Numbered from the stretch's first letter, positions 37,212 to 48,951 are shown. The stretch is 64,000 nt of DNA from Monilinia fructicola (GCA_008692225.1 VICG01000009.1:248001-312000); one strand, 5' to 3'. Translations and numbers: made by a program. Notes: generated by a model from the sequence alone, not told the origin.

Positions 37212-39101
37212 CTACGGCGCATCTCCCTCGTTATCGTCCTCCTTGTGTTCAACTGAATGCCCGGCCTCCTTCTCCTTCTCCTTGTCTTTGTCCTTGTCCT
37301 TCTCCGTCTCACCAAACACCCTCGCTTCCATCTTCTCCGCCTCGACCTCGACCTCGCCCGCCGCAACGGCATCGACCTCGCCGAAAATGGCGTCCATGCG
37401 CTCGAGTGACATACCTTTTGTTTCGGGGAGGATGAGAATTACCGAGATCTGTTTATTTTTGAGACGTGTTAGATTTTGCATGTGCGTGATGGGGTGAGAG
37501 GAGGGGGAGAGAAATGGGGGAAGAGAAAAGGGAAAGAGAAGAGAAGAGAAGAGAAGAAAAGAAAGAAAGGAGGAAAAAAAAAATACCAAAGCAACAAGAT
37601 TCAAAGCAAAAAGCAACCAATAACTCCTGCCCCCCACCTCATCATTGAACCGCGGCCACGGCTGCGTCAAAGCGAGCAAGCAAACCGTTTGGCCCAAGAG
37701 CGAGAGACCGAAGCCTTTATCGCGGACTTCCTGCGGGAAGATTTCCGATGCGATGGCAGGGGTGACGGGCCCGTTGGACCAGCAGCTGCGGGGTGTTAGT
37801 ATGGATCAGCTCAGGTGATGAACGATGGCAGCGGAGAACCCACTAAGTCAAGCCCACGATGAACAGCATGGCGACTTCTGCCACGGCAGCAGAGTGATTC
37901 CTGTTGTTGGGGTAGGCGGTGGTGAGGCTGGAGAGGATCAGGAGCGCCATGCTCTGGATGCTGAACCCGGCGATGAGTAAGCTCTTGCGCCCGAATCGGT
38001 CGACGGTGAAGGTGTTGACGAGGACGATGACCAGTTGTAGCGCGGCTTGGATGCCGTTGATGGCTAGGGCTTGGTGTCCGGCGTCCCAGCCGAGCGATTT
38101 GTAGATGATGGCGGCGTACATGGTGAGGGCGGCGATGCCGCCGAATTGTTGGAGGGCCATGGCGTAGATGCCGTAGGCGAGACGCTTGCGCATTCCGGCC
38201 GAGGAAAGGAGACCGATGTAGCCGGTTTTGAAATTTTTGCGGTATTCGTGCGAGGAGACGAGTTCGTGGAATTCGAGACGGACGTGGTCATCGGTGACGG
38301 TCCCGGATCGTAGCTTGGCAAGAGTGGCTAGTGAGCGCTCGGGGGGTCTCGGGATGTTTTTCCAAGAGCCAGCGTGGAGATTCGGGGTACCAGAAGGAGA
38401 GGATTATGAAGGTGAAGCCGATGGGGATCTGGATGACGTTTGAGACGCGCCAGGCGATGTTGAAGGGGGAGGTATGGAAGGACATTCCGTAGCCGGACCA
38501 GAAAGCTATGAAGGTTCCTAATTGATAGCCGAATTGAGAGACGGTTCCTACAAAGGAGCCGCGGAGGCTGCGGGGTGCACATTCGGCGACGTAGAGGTTG
38601 GTGGCTATGTAGACGCAGCCGAAGCCAAGACCGGTTACTAAACGCCCGAAAATGAGGACGCCGTAGGTGTTGGGAACAACTTGGATTATACTGGCGGGAG
38701 TTGGTATATTGCATCCATCCGGGGTGAAGATAGGAAGCGTAACTTACACACCAATAATCATAACGCTAATCGAAATTCTCAACGCCCAAAGTCTACCCAC
38801 CCAACTGGCCAATGGACCCCCGATACATAATTGAGCAAAGCCTATTTCCGCTACATCAGTATCCATCTCTTCATCTAGCCTGAAGGACATCAAACCAACC
38901 AGTAGTTGCCCAAGGAATCGTAGCAATAACCCCCTGCTTCGTCGCATTCACCGCATAATACTCTGTGAACTGTGGATCTGCCAAAATAACTGTCATGATA
39001 CCAGCATCATAACCATTGAAGCATGTTGAAAAGACCATTCCGTATAGCAAGAGCGCAGCATAGCGATCATTTGCGGGAAGGAAAGTTTGAAGAAACCCCA
39101 T
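37212..39101 (-). CDS. MFS sugar transporter (sugar porter family), one apparent +1 frameshift
   Basis: Minus-strand exons: 39101-38900, 38841-38748, 38690-37844, 37785-37587, 37448-37212 (525 residues once one base is ignored). Introns of 58, 57, 58 and 138 bp have GT..AG ends and CTGAT or CTAAC branch sites, and phases agree. Sugar-porter signatures appear in order: GYDAGIMT near the first helix, GRLVTGLGFGC, PESPRWLLEKHPE, DRFGRKS and PETKG, with an even spread of hydrophobic helices (about 12 TM expected). The C-terminal tail is charged (KDKDKDKEKEKE). The frame breaks in a run of six G (plus strand 38341-38346); with five, the loop reads ETPERSLATLAKLRSG and joins EFHELVSSHEYRKNF. The gene is divergent from the GH127 gene, suggesting uptake of the same sugar or arabinoside. 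The exact substrate cannot be read from sequence. Confidence 0.83.
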
Positions 39102-39548
39102 GTTTGATTACCTAGAGGAAGGTTGAGAAAAGATGGAGGTGTGAGATGAAACCTTCATGCTGCACGAGGTGAACGGCATGGTCTATATATATGTATGTGG
39201 ATGGAATAGTGACCATAGTATGTCCAGGGTAACTGTAGAACCCCGCATGTATCATGTGTTGGATGATGGCCGGTCACCCATCACCCCATAAAACGAGCAT
39301 GATGGTAAATATGCGAACGTGTAGGGATCTGCGTTCCGGTGGGGGAAATTCGTGGGGTAAACAAGATGGTTTCCGGTGGGGGAAGGCTAGACCCACTTGG
39401 AGGCCGCAACTCTCATGACCGGATGACCTTACAGCGCTTATATCTAGATTGGTGGTACTATGAAAAGCCCTTGAAATACTTCTGTTGATGTGGCGTCGAG
39501 GGTTCAAAGTTTGACCCGGAGTTACGAGCAAAAACAAGGAAGTTCATC
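39102..39548. promoter_or_regulatory. Bidirectional promoter of transporter/GH127 pair with CreA-type sites
   Basis: 447 bp between divergent starts. The 14-mer TTCCGGTGGGGGAA occurs twice (39334-39347 and 39371-39384), and each copy contains GTGGGG, which fits the CreA consensus SYGGRG. A third GTGGGG is at 39352-39357 and a minus-strand GCGGGG at 39241-39246. Carbon catabolite repression of both genes is the inference. Confidence 0.55.
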
Positions 39549-41857
39549 ATGGCGTATCCTCAAAATTCGTATCTGCAAACAACCTTCACAACCCCAGGAT
39601 TTATTAGTCGAAGACGAGAAACTGTTCACTCGACCACGTTGTTGTATCAATTGAATGTCTTGAAGACAACAGGAAGATACGATGCTTTCAAACTACAATG
39701 GCACCCATCGTACAACGATGAACCCGATGTTTGGCCAGTGCCAAACCATCTGTTTTGGGATTCAGATGTTGCGAAATGGATAGAGGGAGCTTGTTACTTT
39801 TTGCAGTATGAAAAGAATAAAGAGATTGATACTGCAGTTGGGGAGCTAGTAGATATGATTAGATCTGCTCAACAGGATGATGGCTATCTGAATATCCATT
39901 TTACGGTGGTAGAGCCTGGAAAGAGGTTCACGAATCTAAGGGATTTGCATGAATTGTAGGTATGTCCATCGGATTTGTGAAGTACAGGCTAATGAAGACA
40001 TCAAGATACAATGCTGGTCATCTAATTGAAGCAGCACTTGCACACAATCAATATTATGGGAATGACCTCTTACTAGAACCAATCTTGAAATATGTAGGCT
40101 TGCTCGCTGCAACATTTGGACCCAATCCAAGTCAAAAGCATGGATATCCTGGACATCCCGAGATTGAGCTTTCTCTTCTACGTTTGTATGAAAAGACGAA
40201 GGATCCCCAGCACCTGAATTTGGCAAGGTATTTCATAGACGAGAGAGGAAATCCAAAGGGACAAGGTGGTCGACATTATTACGATGTTGAAGCGGAAGAA
40301 AGAGGAGATCGACCAAACGAGATGCCAAAATACTTTCCGGAAAAGAAAAGTTATTGGTGAGTGGTTGGTTTGTCAACTGATGTGGGTGAACTGATCATTA
40401 GACTAGGTATCAACAAGCGCATAAGCCAATAGTTGAGCAAGAGACCATTGAAGGTCATGCTGTTCGAGCAATGTATCTGTTGACCGCTGTGTCTGATCTC
40501 GTACGAGTTGACAAATCAGGAGATGCAGAAAGAAAGAGAACAGCCATTGAGCGACTGTGGAACGATATGGTGCAAAAGAAGATGTATTTGACCGGAGGAA
40601 TTGGAGCCATAAAACAATGGGAAGGTTTCGGAATTGATTATTTTCTGCCTTCAGGCACAGACGAGGGAGGATGTTATTCCGAAACTTGTGCGGCAATAGG
40701 GGTCATGATGCTTGCCGAGAGAATGCTGCAGGTAGGAAACCAATGCATCGACTCGTTTACATACTGACATTGTCTGGCTAGCTTGATTTGGATGGAAAAT
40801 ATGCAGACATTATGGAGCTTTGTTTTTACAACGCCATCTCCACTGGAATGTCATTAAATGGAAGGCAATTTACATATGTCAACCAGCTCGCATCAAGTGA
40901 TACAGACTTATCTCAGCGAGCAAAATGGTTTACCTGTGCTTGTTGTCCACCCAATGTAACCAGACTTCTGGGATATATAGGTGGTTACATGTGTAAGAAA
41001 TTCATGACTCTGCCAGGATTGCCAAGCTGATTGTGGGATAGGGACTTCTTCAAAAGACGAAAGGAATAATGCTGCAGAGATAAACGTCCACATGTATACT
41101 TCAGCAATATTGAAGATTCAATTAGGAGAACATACGGTGGAGCTCGAACAAAAAGCCGATTGGCCATGGGATGGGAATATACAATTCGACCTCAAGAACC
41201 CCCACGAGATATCAACAACAATCAGAATCAGAATACCCGGATGGGCGAGTAACTGGACGGTATGGTTGTGGCCATTTCCCAAGAACATGAGCTAATGTAA
41301 TTTTAGATACTCCCCGAGCTTGAAGGGTTGTGCTCAGAATTGTCCAAGGGTTATCTAACAATCTCTCCCGAATATCTAAAAACCAACTCGAAATTCCAAT
41401 TGAACATACCCCTAAAACCACGATATATCTCGCCACACCCATACACCAATCAAAACATCGTAGCACTAGCTCGTGGCCCGATTGTCTATTGTGCCGAGGA
41501 TTATGATAATCCGTGGGGTAAATGATCATTTCAAGGTATGAAGCCATTGCGCTAGCACGAAATTCCAAGCTCACCAATGTCCAGAGTCTCATCTTTAGTA
41601 CCACGGGTGAAATAACGGAAAAAGATGCAGATATGAGTAATGAGCCGTACAAGAAACTGACGGCATCAGGTGCCGCTACAAGTTTTAGATTGCCCGAACA
41701 GGCAAGACCAGAATTGGCCAACGATGGGGATGAATTTTTCGAGGTGGATATTGAAGAGCTTCACTTTATTCCGTACGCTCTTCGGGACAATCGAGGAGGG
41801 AAAGGACATATGAGAGTAGGATTGCGGAGGAGAATGACTCACCAGCAAGATAAATGA
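39549..41857 (+). CDS. GH127 beta-L-arabinofuranosidase, two apparent +1 frameshifts near the 3' end
   Basis: Exons: 39549-39955, 40006-40356, 40407-40731, 40782-40992, 41042-41259, 41307-41857. The five introns are 47-50 bp with GCTAATG or GCTGATT branch sites, and all phases agree. The result is 686 residues if one G is ignored in 41515-41518 and one in 41535-41536, giving DNPWVNDHFKYEAIAL. GH127 enzymes release L-arabinofuranose using a zinc-bound cysteine nucleophile. The ligand set is visible as GGCYSETCAA (Glu-x-Cys) and TCACCPPNVTR (Cys-Cys). YNAGHLIEAALAH, YLTGGIGA and the terminal FIPYALRDNRGGKGHMRVGL also fit the family. There is no signal peptide (MAYPQNSYLQTTFTTPGF), so a cytosolic enzyme is likely. 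It is paired head-to-head with a sugar transporter. Confidence 0.87.
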
Positions 41858-43355
41858 TGATGTATAGAATTACCGAGGATAGATACTTCTAGATTGCGGA
41901 CAAGTAAGATGTAGAGCTTCAAGAAACAAACCAAGCATCTGGGTCTCTTATTCCGAGTTATCATGGGCTCAATGATAACGCCTGTTTCCTAATGCAGCGT
42001 AGCAAATGGCGGCAGGATCAGAGCTTGATTTTCTTATGCATTCATATGGAAAATATTAAACAATTATAGATGTGCAACCAAGTTCTTTGCTAAGAGCCCT
42101 ATCCCCAATCCCCGTTTAAGATGTAAGAGGAAAAGACGAACTCGATCGATTTTCAACCTTCGTAGTTAAAAAATGAAGATTAGAGAAGATAGTGAAAAGC
42201 CTGGAGGTATTACCATCAATTTTATTACTGTTAAAGCCGAGAGATAATACTTTATTCCCAAGGCAATCCTCATGCAACAACCTAGCTTGGAAGTCAAGGT
42301 TCGTATATAATTATGCAACTGAGATCAAGGAGGTTTAAAATATCAGGAAGGCCACTTTAATTGCAAGGCTGGGAAATGGCAAAATCAATATGCTCAAATC
42401 TGCTCTCTAGGGCGAGAGGGAAAGGATGTCGATACCACGGCCAAAAGGCCAAACGCAAGCGGATGATACCAGCATACTACCAGTATCCGAAGCTATTGAA
42501 CCAAATTGATATGATCATAGTATCAGACAGCAGAGGACTTAACTAGGCAGTGCAGTCCCGCTAGGTTCAGAATGCGGAGGAGCCAAGAGCAAGGAGAGAG
42601 CGTAGAGACAGAACGTCTATTGAACTTTTGTATAGTTTTTGGATGGAAATCAAAGGACGATTGACAAAGCCTCGAAGCTGTAAGATCATACCCGAAACCG
42701 ATATTCACAACTGTAGTACAAAGGGATAGATAAATAGCAAACGGAAGGAACATGCTCAAAAGGTTGATCCAAGATCACTCCAAAAGACTCAACTCATCTT
42801 GCGACTCTGGTTTGCACAGGTCAATCAGATACTCGACAACCAAGCCTTTCATCGACACGCTATTGAGTACCTCAACCCCAATACTATCAAGGGACGTACT
42901 GCACACACTGCCACATTTCGCCACAGGATTACATATCTTCCACTGACAGATAGTCAAGCATACTGCTACCGCTAGCCTCATTTCGAATCCAACATATATA
43001 TACCTAGGTACATATATATATATATGATATAGAACTAGATATCCCATATGATCTTAACCTTATGGGTTAACATTGCAAAGTGACATTTCATACCCTGCAC
43101 TTGCCAGGTCCAAACTCTGTGTACAATACATGGACATTCATACTCATATGCAATCTGAATTAATCCCAGTCCCCGATATCGATATCGATATCGATATCGA
43201 CATCGACATCGGTCGTCTATCTCTTCATGACAGGGTTAGGTTACACCAAAGCACGTGCGGCTGGGATGCATACCCCAGAATTCCTCATTCAGAATGAGGG
43301 GAAGTGGTACTGTACAGTGCAGTACAGTGCAGTACAGTCAGTACTGGTACAGTAT
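41858..43355. other. Intergenic, no gene seen
   Basis: 1.5 kb after GH127. It holds a TACCTAGGTA palindrome inside TATATA tracts (43001-43010), a GATATC repeat and a GTACAGTGCA repeat (43307-43352) running up to the MITE. No ORF over 90 residues has recognisable features. Confidence 0.5.
43168..43210. repeat. (GATATC)n / (GACATC)n palindromic hexamer repeat
   Basis: About six units, GATATC then GACATC. Each unit is itself a palindrome or near-palindrome. Confidence 0.85.
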
Positions 43356-43637
43356 CACCAGTGGGTGCACGGACTCATAAAACGTTAAAGTGTTAATATC
43401 TATATGTATTAAAATGTAATTTTTCGTTTTATTATAATACTATAAATTTAATCTTCAAGATTTTTATAATCTTTGAAATACATTATATTCTTTATTTATT
43501 TTTCTATAAGGATACGGAGTTTTATAAAAATTGATATATATCGAGATTAGTATTTTAAAATTGAAACACTTGATGTTATTTTTCATTAAAATCCATTGAG
43601 CATATTTTCGTTTTATGAGTCCGTGCACCCACTGGTG
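43356..43637. mobile_element. 282-bp MITE with perfect 29-bp terminal inverted repeats
   Basis: The ends CACCAGTGGGTGCACGGACT plus CATAAAACG (43356-43384) and their exact reverse complement (43609-43637) bound an AT-rich core without coding capacity. A TAT trinucleotide directly flanks both sides (43353-43355 and 43638-43640), consistent with a 3-bp target-site duplication, or TA plus one base. This is the structure of a non-autonomous DNA transposon. The perfect ends suggest fairly recent insertion, although the core is strongly AT-biased. Confidence 0.9.
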
Positions 43638-44584
43638 TATGTATTGCAGGACTGGCTAATGTTACGCACAGCACGAAGTACAGTAACCTTAGTAACGATT
43701 AGCGAAACCAATCAAATACTAGGTAATGTCTCTCTCTCTCTCTCTCTCGTCGGGCGTTGGACAGTACCTAGGTAGTTCTAAGGTTCATCACATCGGTAAT
43801 GAATCACACACGCGTTACACGACGAGGATTGTACCCAAGTAATAAGTAATTAGTTCTAAGCAGAACTGCTGTATCAACCAACCTCAACATCTGCAACCGG
43901 TGAACCCACCTCACCAACAACACCATGCCGTCTTGATCGATATTTCATTTCCCCCGCCCATCTTAGAACCATCTCATCGTACCTGGGTAGCAACTGCAAT
44001 AAAAACCACACGCACCCTACGCTTACCAGACCACACATCCCACCGCAGCCGTTCATACAGTCTCGCGAAACTCCACCATCTTAAAGAAAGCATCACATGA
44101 AAAGTTTGAAAGCCCTTACCCCCTCGGATGCACGCACACACACACACACACACACACAATGGTCAAATAGCTTAATCCAGACTCCAGACTCCAGAGCGCC
44201 CCTCGGAAACTTTCAACCCCCCTCCCCCCCTCGGACGAGCGAGCTTAAGTTGGGGTGAATCCGGCCTTCATGCATTTTGTTGAGAGCACCCGGCGCAAAC
44301 GATGAGAAACGGACTCCACTTTTACATCTCTATTTTTCTTCTCACCCTGCACAAATTGCGAGGCGGCATTATGATGAGAACTAATAAATTACAGCAAGTA
44401 AGCGTGGTTGGTTACTTAGCGTACGGCGGCAGCACTGTACAGCAAAAGCGAGATACTACGGTGTGAGAATCCGCGATACTTGTACTCCGTTACCCTGTAC
44501 GGTTGCAGCGGGAGAAGAACTTCGACATCAGGATGTAGATTTCGCTCCGGACGTATTTGTAGTGTAGGATGGTGATAAAAATAT
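43638..44584. other. Intergenic, no gene seen
   Basis: About 950 bp. It contains a CT microsatellite at about 43729-43748, TACCTAGGTA at 43765-43774, and a CA dinucleotide repeat at 44137-44158. ORFs are short and unsupported. Confidence 0.5.
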
Positions 44585-45290
44585 AAAAAAAGTATCTTGT
44601 AACTGCTTGTAATTTGGAATGTTCTTTCTTTTTAAAGTTGAAGGATTTTTATTATATCTTTATATATTCTTTGTAGAGTGATTATATTACTTAGTTTTTT
44701 AAAGTTTATAAATCTTATTAGTTTCTTAAATCTATCGTTTAAATAATACTTTAATTATATTAATTATATTAATTATATTAATTATATTAATTATATTAAT
44801 TATATTAATTATATTAATTATATTAATTATATTAATTATATTAATTATATTAATTATATTAATTATATTAATTATATTAATTATAAATTAACTATACTAA
44901 TTATATTAATTATATCAAGCCTAATATATAATACACCTTAGTATTTATTCTAATACTCTAAAAATATAATTTAAACGAGCCTTTATTCTTTTATAATATA
45001 TAAACACCTATTAAATATATTTTAAAATTTTATTTAAAATTTTCTAAAAGCCTAAACTTAATAATATAATTTTTTTTAATAATCAATTACTAGTTCTATA
45101 TAAAATTTAGAAACTAAGAGAGAAAATTAGAAGTTATTTCGGTTTTTATATTTTATATTTAGTATTATTTAATACCGCGAAATATTCTTATTTTTAGCGC
45201 TGGAAATAGTAATCTTATATATCTATTGAGCTTTTGCTATACCTAATCTATATAGACAGAGTATATATCCTATATCTATTTAGTAGAGAG
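44585..45290. mobile_element. AT-rich (RIP-like) island, no clear termini
   Basis: About 700 bp of very A/T-rich sequence with no coding capacity, sharply set off from flanks of normal composition. I found no convincing inverted or direct terminal repeats, so calling it a transposon relic is inference from composition. Confidence 0.4.
44751..44885. repeat. (TTAATTATA)x15 perfect 9-mer minisatellite
   Basis: Fifteen identical 9-bp copies in a row inside the AT island, followed by two degenerate copies (up to about 44916). Confidence 0.95.
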
Positions 45291-47473
45291 CGGATAAAGA
45301 GGCAAAAGGCAAAAAGCAAAAAAATCTAACAATTATAAAAGAAGGCAAAGGAAGGGGAGCTAAAGAAAGAGAAAGAGAGAGAGAGAGAGAGAAAAAAAAA
45401 AATGCATTTCCCTCCCCACAAGAACTTTGTTTTCCCACCCGTTTCTTGTCTGGGGTTGGTGTTTCGTTGACTTTTTATCTTGGGGGATGTAGGTTAATAT
45501 ATATGCACCTCTCGCTTCTCCTATTGGTTGCTTGGAGGGTGACCCTGCATACCGTTCATACTGGACTGTCCACGGGTACGTACAGTAAGGCTCGGTTTGC
45601 TCGCTGCAAGATTAGGTAAGGTTGGGTGGGCAGTTGGGATAGCCTTGAGGGATCTAGGGAAGTTTTTATGTGGTGTATTATGTGTATGTGTATGTGTGTG
45701 TCTATATATACCTAGGTATATATATATATATATATGTGTATGTGTATGTGTATAAATGATGAATGATAAATGATCAATGATAAATATATAAGTAAGGGGT
45801 AAGAGGTAGAAGGTAGTCAGTCTACTTAGTTTCTTAGTTATTTACTCACTTACCTAGGTACTTACTTACTTATAGTAGTGCAGAATAATGGACCAAGAAA
45901 AAAACGTGGTTGATCAATGCATATATCATATATACATCCATTTGTCCATCTATTCACCTTTCTTACTGACTAACTGACTGACTGATTGTCCTTCTATGGG
46001 GGATGAGCAGATCTAGATGTGCGGATTGACGGATGGGCGGATGGGCGGATGGGCGTGCACCAGATAAGGCTGAAGAAACTGAATATACTCCGTACTGTTA
46101 CTTACTACTTACTACTTACTGTACGGAGTACAACCCGTGGACAGCTAGAGCAGAGTCGGTAGACTGACGACTCATCTATGGACACCTGGGCACTGAACAG
46201 TACGAGGTAGATACTCCGTAGGTAGATACAGTACTTCCTCCCACGTGACCCAACCCCACTACCTCATACAGTAAGTAAGTAGTAGCTGGAGGTCTGTGAG
46301 TCTGTGAGTCTGTGAGTCTGTGGCTCCTTCCTTGTGCCTTGTGGCTCCTTCCTTGTGACACCTTCCTCCCAGGTTGGTCTCTCCTTCCTTGTCTGATGAA
46401 TTTATTCGGTCATTCTTGAAAATTGTTGGGATTTTATAACGCAAGGCTATCGAATGAAGACTCACCAAGAGAAACAAATATATTATCGATTGCACCTGCG
46501 CACCTTAAATACAGTCCTGACTGTAATTACGTCTTTTTTATCTTTCTTATCTTTCTTCGTTGGAATATATAGAGAATCCATAACTTCACTCGTAATTTAG
46601 AACCACTTACTGTAATTTACTCTGTATATCAAAAACGAACCGAGGCTATCGAATCTACAAGGGTCCACGGGTCACTGACGCACTGTGCAAGTAAACTTTT
46701 TTCTTTTCTTTTTTCTCTTCTCCGTCTTGGGAGTCTGCAGCTACTGCATTGCATGTACAAGTACTGTATCAAGATTCAAGACTCAACCTGGAAGTCAAGG
46801 GAAGGAAGGGCCTTTTTCCCGTCGAGACTCGAGAGCCTTTTTGGGATTTGTTACATGCCTCGGGGCCAATCAGGTTGAATCAACGTTCAAGAATTTTATA
46901 GATCCGTCCTTTGTTTTGATATCAACCAATCTTTCATATCTCGCGGGATAGAAGGAATTCATTTATCATTTATCTTCCTTCTATAGCTACAGCTAGTCTC
47001 TCACTCTCACTCTCACTGTCTCTCTCTCTCTCTCTCTCTCACTCCCACTCTCACTCCCACTCTCACTCCCACCCTCACACACATTCTCTATCTAAAGCCC
47101 TCTCTGCCCTTTTTATATCTTCATATCAATTTTTATCTTTCGAAGTTACACTCACAAATCTAATCCAATTTGGATTGGCCAGAACCTGGAATTGATTGGA
47201 TTTCCCGCATCCATTCATATACAAGGACGACCTCCAGGCTACTTCTTTATTCATATCATATTTGGTCCTTTCCTAATTTGATTTTATTCTGATATTGGAT
47301 CCATCCATCCATTCATCAAAAAGTTTGTTTCACTCTCTAACGCGAAGCTTCACATCCCTCACACCCTTCACATCCTTCACACCCTTCACACCCTTCACAC
47401 CCTTCACATCTCAAAATACCTCCAAATACCTACCTATCAAAACCCTCTCAATTCTACATACACATCATCAAAA
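45291..47473. promoter_or_regulatory. Upstream region of the elongase gene
   Basis: 2.2 kb without a supported ORF. It holds GA, GT/TA and CTTA microsatellites (45378-45392, 45680-45758, 45833-45872), two TACCTAGGTA palindromes (45709-45718, 45851-45860) and, close to the gene, a long pyrimidine-rich stretch at 46988-47090 (CTCTCACTC and CT repeats), typical of strongly expressed fungal promoters or leaders. Confidence 0.4.
47351..47410 (+). repeat. 9-mer repeat (CACACCCTT/CACATCCTT) in the elongase leader
   Basis: About six units directly upstream of the elongase ATG, probably within its 5' UTR. Confidence 0.8.
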
Positions 47474-48951
47474 ATGGCTTCAGCAACGGTCCATTTCTCA
47501 CATCCTTCACCTTCTCTCTTTACCTTTCCTCCAAATAATGATCCACAAACTTTACCTCCTCCAATCCCTGGTTCGACTCTTTCTGCCCCTCCATTCGCGA
47601 TCGACCCCTCATGGTACAATGCCGCCCTCGATGTGCGAGTTCCAATCACAATTGCAGCTGTCTACGCTGTAACCGTTACACTCATCAATCAAATCAATCG
47701 ACGTGCGGGAAAATAAACCATGGTCCATCAGTAAAACAAAGGCTTTCTTCGTTTTTGTCGTGGCACATAATATTTTCTTGGCCGTGTACTCGGGATGGAC
47801 TTTCATTGGCATGTTTGGAGCTCTGAAGAGATCGATTCAAAATCCCATGGGCCCGGCTGGTCTCGCAGGTACCGTGGATAGTTTATGCAAAGTTCATGGA
47901 GTTACCGGTTTGAATAATGCCATGTCGTATAATGCAAGTTTGTCAAGATGGACTGCGGAATTACCAACCGAATTCATATTGACCAGTGAGGGAATCCCTG
48001 ATTCTACCGATTTGGGAAGATTGTGGAATGAGGGACTTGCATTTTATGGATGGTTTTTCTATCTGAGCAAGTTTTATGAGGTCCTCGATACGGTCATTAT
48101 TTTGGCCAAGGGAAAGAGAAGTTCGACCTTGCAAACTTATCATCATGCTGGAGCTATGATGTGTATGTGGGCTGGCATTCGATTCATGTCACCACCAATT
48201 TGGATGTTTGTATTTGTCAACTCTGGAATTCACGCATTAATGGTAAGTTAAAGAGAACGCCAATGTTCCCATCGTAAACTAACCTTGGACCTGATAGTAT
48301 ACCTATTATACTCTCACAGCATTCTCCGTACCCATCCCACAAGCTCTTAAGCGCAGTCTCACCACAATGCAAATCATTCAATTCCTCGTCGGAGCTACGT
48401 ACGCCACAGTTCATTCCTTCATCTCCTACACGGTTACGGTCCAAGTTCCGTCCATTCCAGCCACTGTTTCTTCGGTAGTCTCTTCGGCATCCGTAGTCGC
48501 TACTTCGGCTGCCGCAATTGCAACTTCAACTGGTGTCTCCGACCTCATCAAAAAACTCCTTTACCGTGCAGTAGGCCAAGAAGGATTAGCCGAAAATGTC
48601 AACGCTCCAGCTTTCTCGCAAGCAGCCCAAGCACCAATTGTTTCCGCTCCAAGCCAGGCCAAGCCTCATTCTCACGTTCCAACATATGTTACTGAAACCC
48701 GTACAATTCCATGTATTGATACTAGTGGCCAAACATTTGCCATTTGGCTCAATGTTGTCTATCTTACCCCATTGACGTTCCTTTTCGTAAGATTCTTCAT
48801 CAAATCTTACATCAGAAGGGCAAACGCAGTTGGAAAGAAAGCAGGAAGGAAGGCGAGTTTTGTGGCTGTGGAGAAAGGGGCATTGGATGCCTTGAAGGGA
48901 GTTGAGAGGGAAATGAGTCGAGGAGAGAAAGCACTTGCTAATGGACATTGA
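47474..48951 (+). CDS. ELO-family very-long-chain fatty-acid elongase, one apparent +1 frameshift
   Basis: Exon 1 is 47474-48242 and exon 2 is 48298-48951, with a 55-bp GTAAGT..GATAG intron in phase 0. The frame breaks in an AAAA run (47710-47713). With three A it reads INQINRRAGNKPWSISKTKAF and gives about 473 residues. ELO enzymes are ER membrane condensing enzymes that add two carbons to long acyl-CoAs for sphingolipids. Seen: several hydrophobic helices, WFFYLSKFYEVLDTVIILAK (typical ELO K-x-x-E-x-x-D-T), then TLQTYHHAGAMMCMWAG, the histidine box in its Q-x-x-H-H form at about residue 222. A Ser/Ala/Gln/Pro-rich loop of about 100 residues is inserted before the last helix (IWLNVVYLTPLTFLFVRFF), and the C-terminus is basic. 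The start ATG has AAAA immediately upstream. Confidence 0.85.

Noticed and set aside
41515..41570. A short intron explaining the GH127 frame change
   Set aside because: Candidate GT..AG pairs here are 34 or 52 bp and do not restore phase; removing one G at two runs restores the family motif DNPWVNDHFK.
2730..47713. Programmed +1 frameshifting
   Set aside because: The eight sites share no slippery heptamer or slow-codon context and lie in unrelated genes. Homopolymer over-calling is simpler.
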